Source of the DNA: Phycisphaerales bacterium
Lineage (GTDB): Bacteria > Planctomycetota > Phycisphaerae > Phycisphaerales > SM1A02
Assembly (NCBI GenBank): GCA_020345805.1
Contig: CP070772.1
Span: 1,274,810 to 1,338,809 of the forward strand
Direction of reading: 5' to 3'
Length of the DNA stretch: 64,000 nt
Shown: positions 62,511-64,000 of the stretch, in pieces
How positions within the stretch are numbered: the first letter of the stretch is position 1
How the letters are laid out: each line of letters begins with the position of its first letter
Position numbers and translations under genes: made by a program
Notes under the pieces: generated by a model
Told to the model about the DNA's origin: nothing
The model's input: only the letters and a program-made list of their open reading frames with translations
Database searches by the model: none

Positions 62511-64000
62511 ATGGCTTCCACAACTGCGATGTTCACCGCACTGTCCGGGCTTGCCGCCGCCTCACGCCAACTGGACGTGATCGGCAACAACATCGCCAAC
62601 GTGAACACGACGGCGTTCAAGAGCAACCGGATGATCTTCGCCCCGACCTTCAGCCGGAACTTCTCGCTGGGCACCTCTCCCAGCGACACCACCGGCGGGA
62701 CGAACCCCGGGCAGATCGGTCTGGGGGTCTCCATCGCCGGAACCCAGCGCAACTTCAACAACGGGGCCATCAGCGCCACCGGCGTGGAGACGGACGTGGC
62801 CGTCGAGGGCGACGGGTTCTTCATCGTCACGGTGGGGGGCGAGCGCTACTTCACCCGCTCCGGAGCCTTCCAGCGCAACGAATCCAACGATCTGGTGACC
62901 ATCTCGGGAGCGAGGGTGATGGGCTACGCCGTCGATGACGAGTTCGACATCGTGGAGGGCAACCTCGTCGAACTCAACATCCCGGTCGGAACGCTGACCC
63001 TCGCCGAAGCGTCGCGGAACGTCATTTTCAACGGCAACCTCAACGCTTCCGGCCCCGTCGCCACCACCGGCTCGATGCACCTGTCACGGGCCTTCTACAC
63101 CGATGCGGGCCTGACCACGCTGCTGAACACGGCCGCCTACGACCTCACCGTGGCGGGCAACGACCTCTACATCGATGATGGTGCCGGCGGTTCCTTCCTC
63201 GCCCTCCAGGGCGGAGATCCCGGACCCATCATCACCGTCAACGGAATCGAGAAGGGCGGCAAGGATGTCGGCGAGCACGTCTTCCAGTTCACCACCGGCG
63301 CCGCCGCCGACGGAGTCGATGCCACCGGCACCACGCTGCAGGATTATCTGGACTGGCTTGAGGACGTGCTGGGTCTTGATTCGACCGACCTCGGCGGACA
63401 CGATCTCGGCGGCAGTGCCGAACTGGACACCGCCACCGGGCAGATCGTCATCACCGGCAATGAAGGCACCGTGCAGGATCTGGTCATCGACACCACCGAC
63501 GTAACCGTCAGCAACAACGGGGCCGGCATCAACTCTCCGTTCGTGATGTCCAAGACGACCGAAGCCGACGGCGAATCCATCCGCACCAGCTTCGTGGTCT
63601 ATGACTCGCTCGGCACGCCCCTTACCATCGATCTTACGTTCGTGCTTCAGGAGACCGTTGACGGCAGCGGCACAGTCTGGGAATTCATGGCCGAGTCGGC
63701 CGACAACGCAACTCAGGAACGCGTCATCGGGCTCGGGCTCGTCATCTTTGATGCCAACGGAAAATTCGTCTCGACCAGCAACGAGGCATTCTCAGTCGCC
63801 CGGGACAACGGGGCGGTAAGCCCCCTCACGGTGTCCATGGAGTTCGATTCGGGCACCGACGCCATTTCCGCCCTGACCGATTCGGCCAGCAATCTCGCGG
63901 CCGTGCATCAGGACGGCTCGCCCATCGGCACCCTGAGCATCTTCTCCATCGGAGAGGACGGCATGATCACCGGGTCCTTCACCAACGGGCTTACCCGCAC
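62511..64000 (+). CDS. flgE: Flagellar hook protein FlgE (partial)
   Basis: At least 496 residues; the frame stays open to the right window edge, so the end is missing. The N-terminal SGLAAASRQLDVIGNNIANV motif (about 14-33) with TTAFKSNRMIF is the rod/hook signature, EGDGFFIV and RYFTRSGAFQRN are the following flagellar basal-body-family blocks, and a variable beta-rich hook domain comes after. GACGGAGG precedes ATG 62511. Likely hook subunit, with FlgG-like rod proteins as a less likely reading. Confidence 0.93.
   Translation, partial: MASTTAMFTALSGLAAASRQLDVIGNNIANVNTTAFKSNRMIFAPTFSRNFSLGTSPSDTTGGTNPGQIGLGVSIAGTQRNFNNGAISATGVETDVAVEGDGFFIVTVGGERYFTRSGAFQRNESNDLVTISGARVMGYAVDDEFDIVEGNLVELNIPVGTLTLAEASRNVIFNGNLNASGPVATTGSMHLSRAFYTDAGLTTLLNTAAYDLTVAGNDLYIDDGAGGSFLALQGGDPGPIITVNGIEKGGKDVGEHVFQFTTGAAADGVDATGTTLQDYLDWLEDVLGLDSTDLGGHDLGGSAELDTATGQIVITGNEGTVQDLVIDTTDVTVSNNGAGINSPFVMSKTTEADGESIRTSFVVYDSLGTPLTIDLTFVLQETVDGSGTVWEFMAESADNATQERVIGLGLVIFDANGKFVSTSNEAFSVARDNGAVSPLTVSMEFDSGTDAISALTDSASNLAAVHQDGSPIGTLSIFSIGEDGMITGSFTNGLTR

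Noticed and set aside
62495-62938. 147-residue frame at the start of flgE
   Set aside because: Out-of-frame shadow of flgE, whose frame stays open to the window end with a clear hook-protein N-terminus.

Overview
The window is a contiguous piece of a high-GC bacterial chromosome, most likely from a planctomycete of the Phycisphaerae type. The pointers are a GC-type dockerin-like C-terminus (second EF-hand-like repeat followed by GWGACP) on the first, truncated gene, ribosomal proteins with lineage-type insertions and tails, an S10-spc-alpha cluster lacking rpmD, rpsD, map and adk, and many secreted or lipid-anchored proteins without clear relatives. The assignment is inferred from these traits, not from a database search.

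Layout. 1-16.5 kb holds mixed housekeeping genes: a 3-hydroxyisobutyrate-dehydrogenase-like oxidoreductase, a bifunctional-nuclease-family protein, lysS, an exported transglutaminase-like protein, a roughly 700-base structured non-coding stretch, nnrD, a YhaM-like OB/HD exoribonuclease, an S9 peptidase and an RCK potassium channel on the minus strand, a three-gene unit (GT2, an unrecognised BshC-like protein, a ParB/Srx-like protein) and two overlapping minus-strand genes for exported proteins. 16.6-32.1 kb is one long translation cluster from rpsJ to rplQ, including secY, infA and rpoA. It starts from a good sigma70 promoter and ends at an intrinsic terminator, with a terminator-like hairpin also between rpoA and rplQ.

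32.2-44.5 kb carries pheS without pheT, a repeat-bearing spacer, two paralogous small membrane proteins, an NAD-dependent epimerase with two possible starts, a nucleotide-transporter-like permease, tyrS, a GH29 fucosidase, two planctomycete-style hypotheticals, and cdaA-cdaR for cyclic di-AMP synthesis. 44.6-49.0 kb has an RDD-domain membrane protein and a large TPR protein. From 49.0 kb to the right edge lies a flagellar locus: flgN-like, a sensor kinase and a sigma54 activator, then (after a -24/-12 promoter) flgB, flgC, fliE, fliF, fliG, fliH, fliI, fliJ, a MotE-like gene, fliK, flgD, a small flagellar-operon protein and flgE, which runs off the window.

How it works together. The translation cluster supplies the ribosome, the Sec channel and RNA polymerase alpha. 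The flagellar locus encodes basal body, MS ring, switch protein FliG, export ATPase complex and hook assembly, apparently under its own two-component sigma54 switch. No complete novel defence or mobile system was found. The most unusual signals are recurring -10-like motifs a few bases from start codons (possible leaderless messages), altered active-site or filter motifs in CdaA and the potassium channel, zinc-ligand loss in both S14 and L36, the tails on S5 and L17, and the hairpin-rich region at 5.4-6.1 kb.
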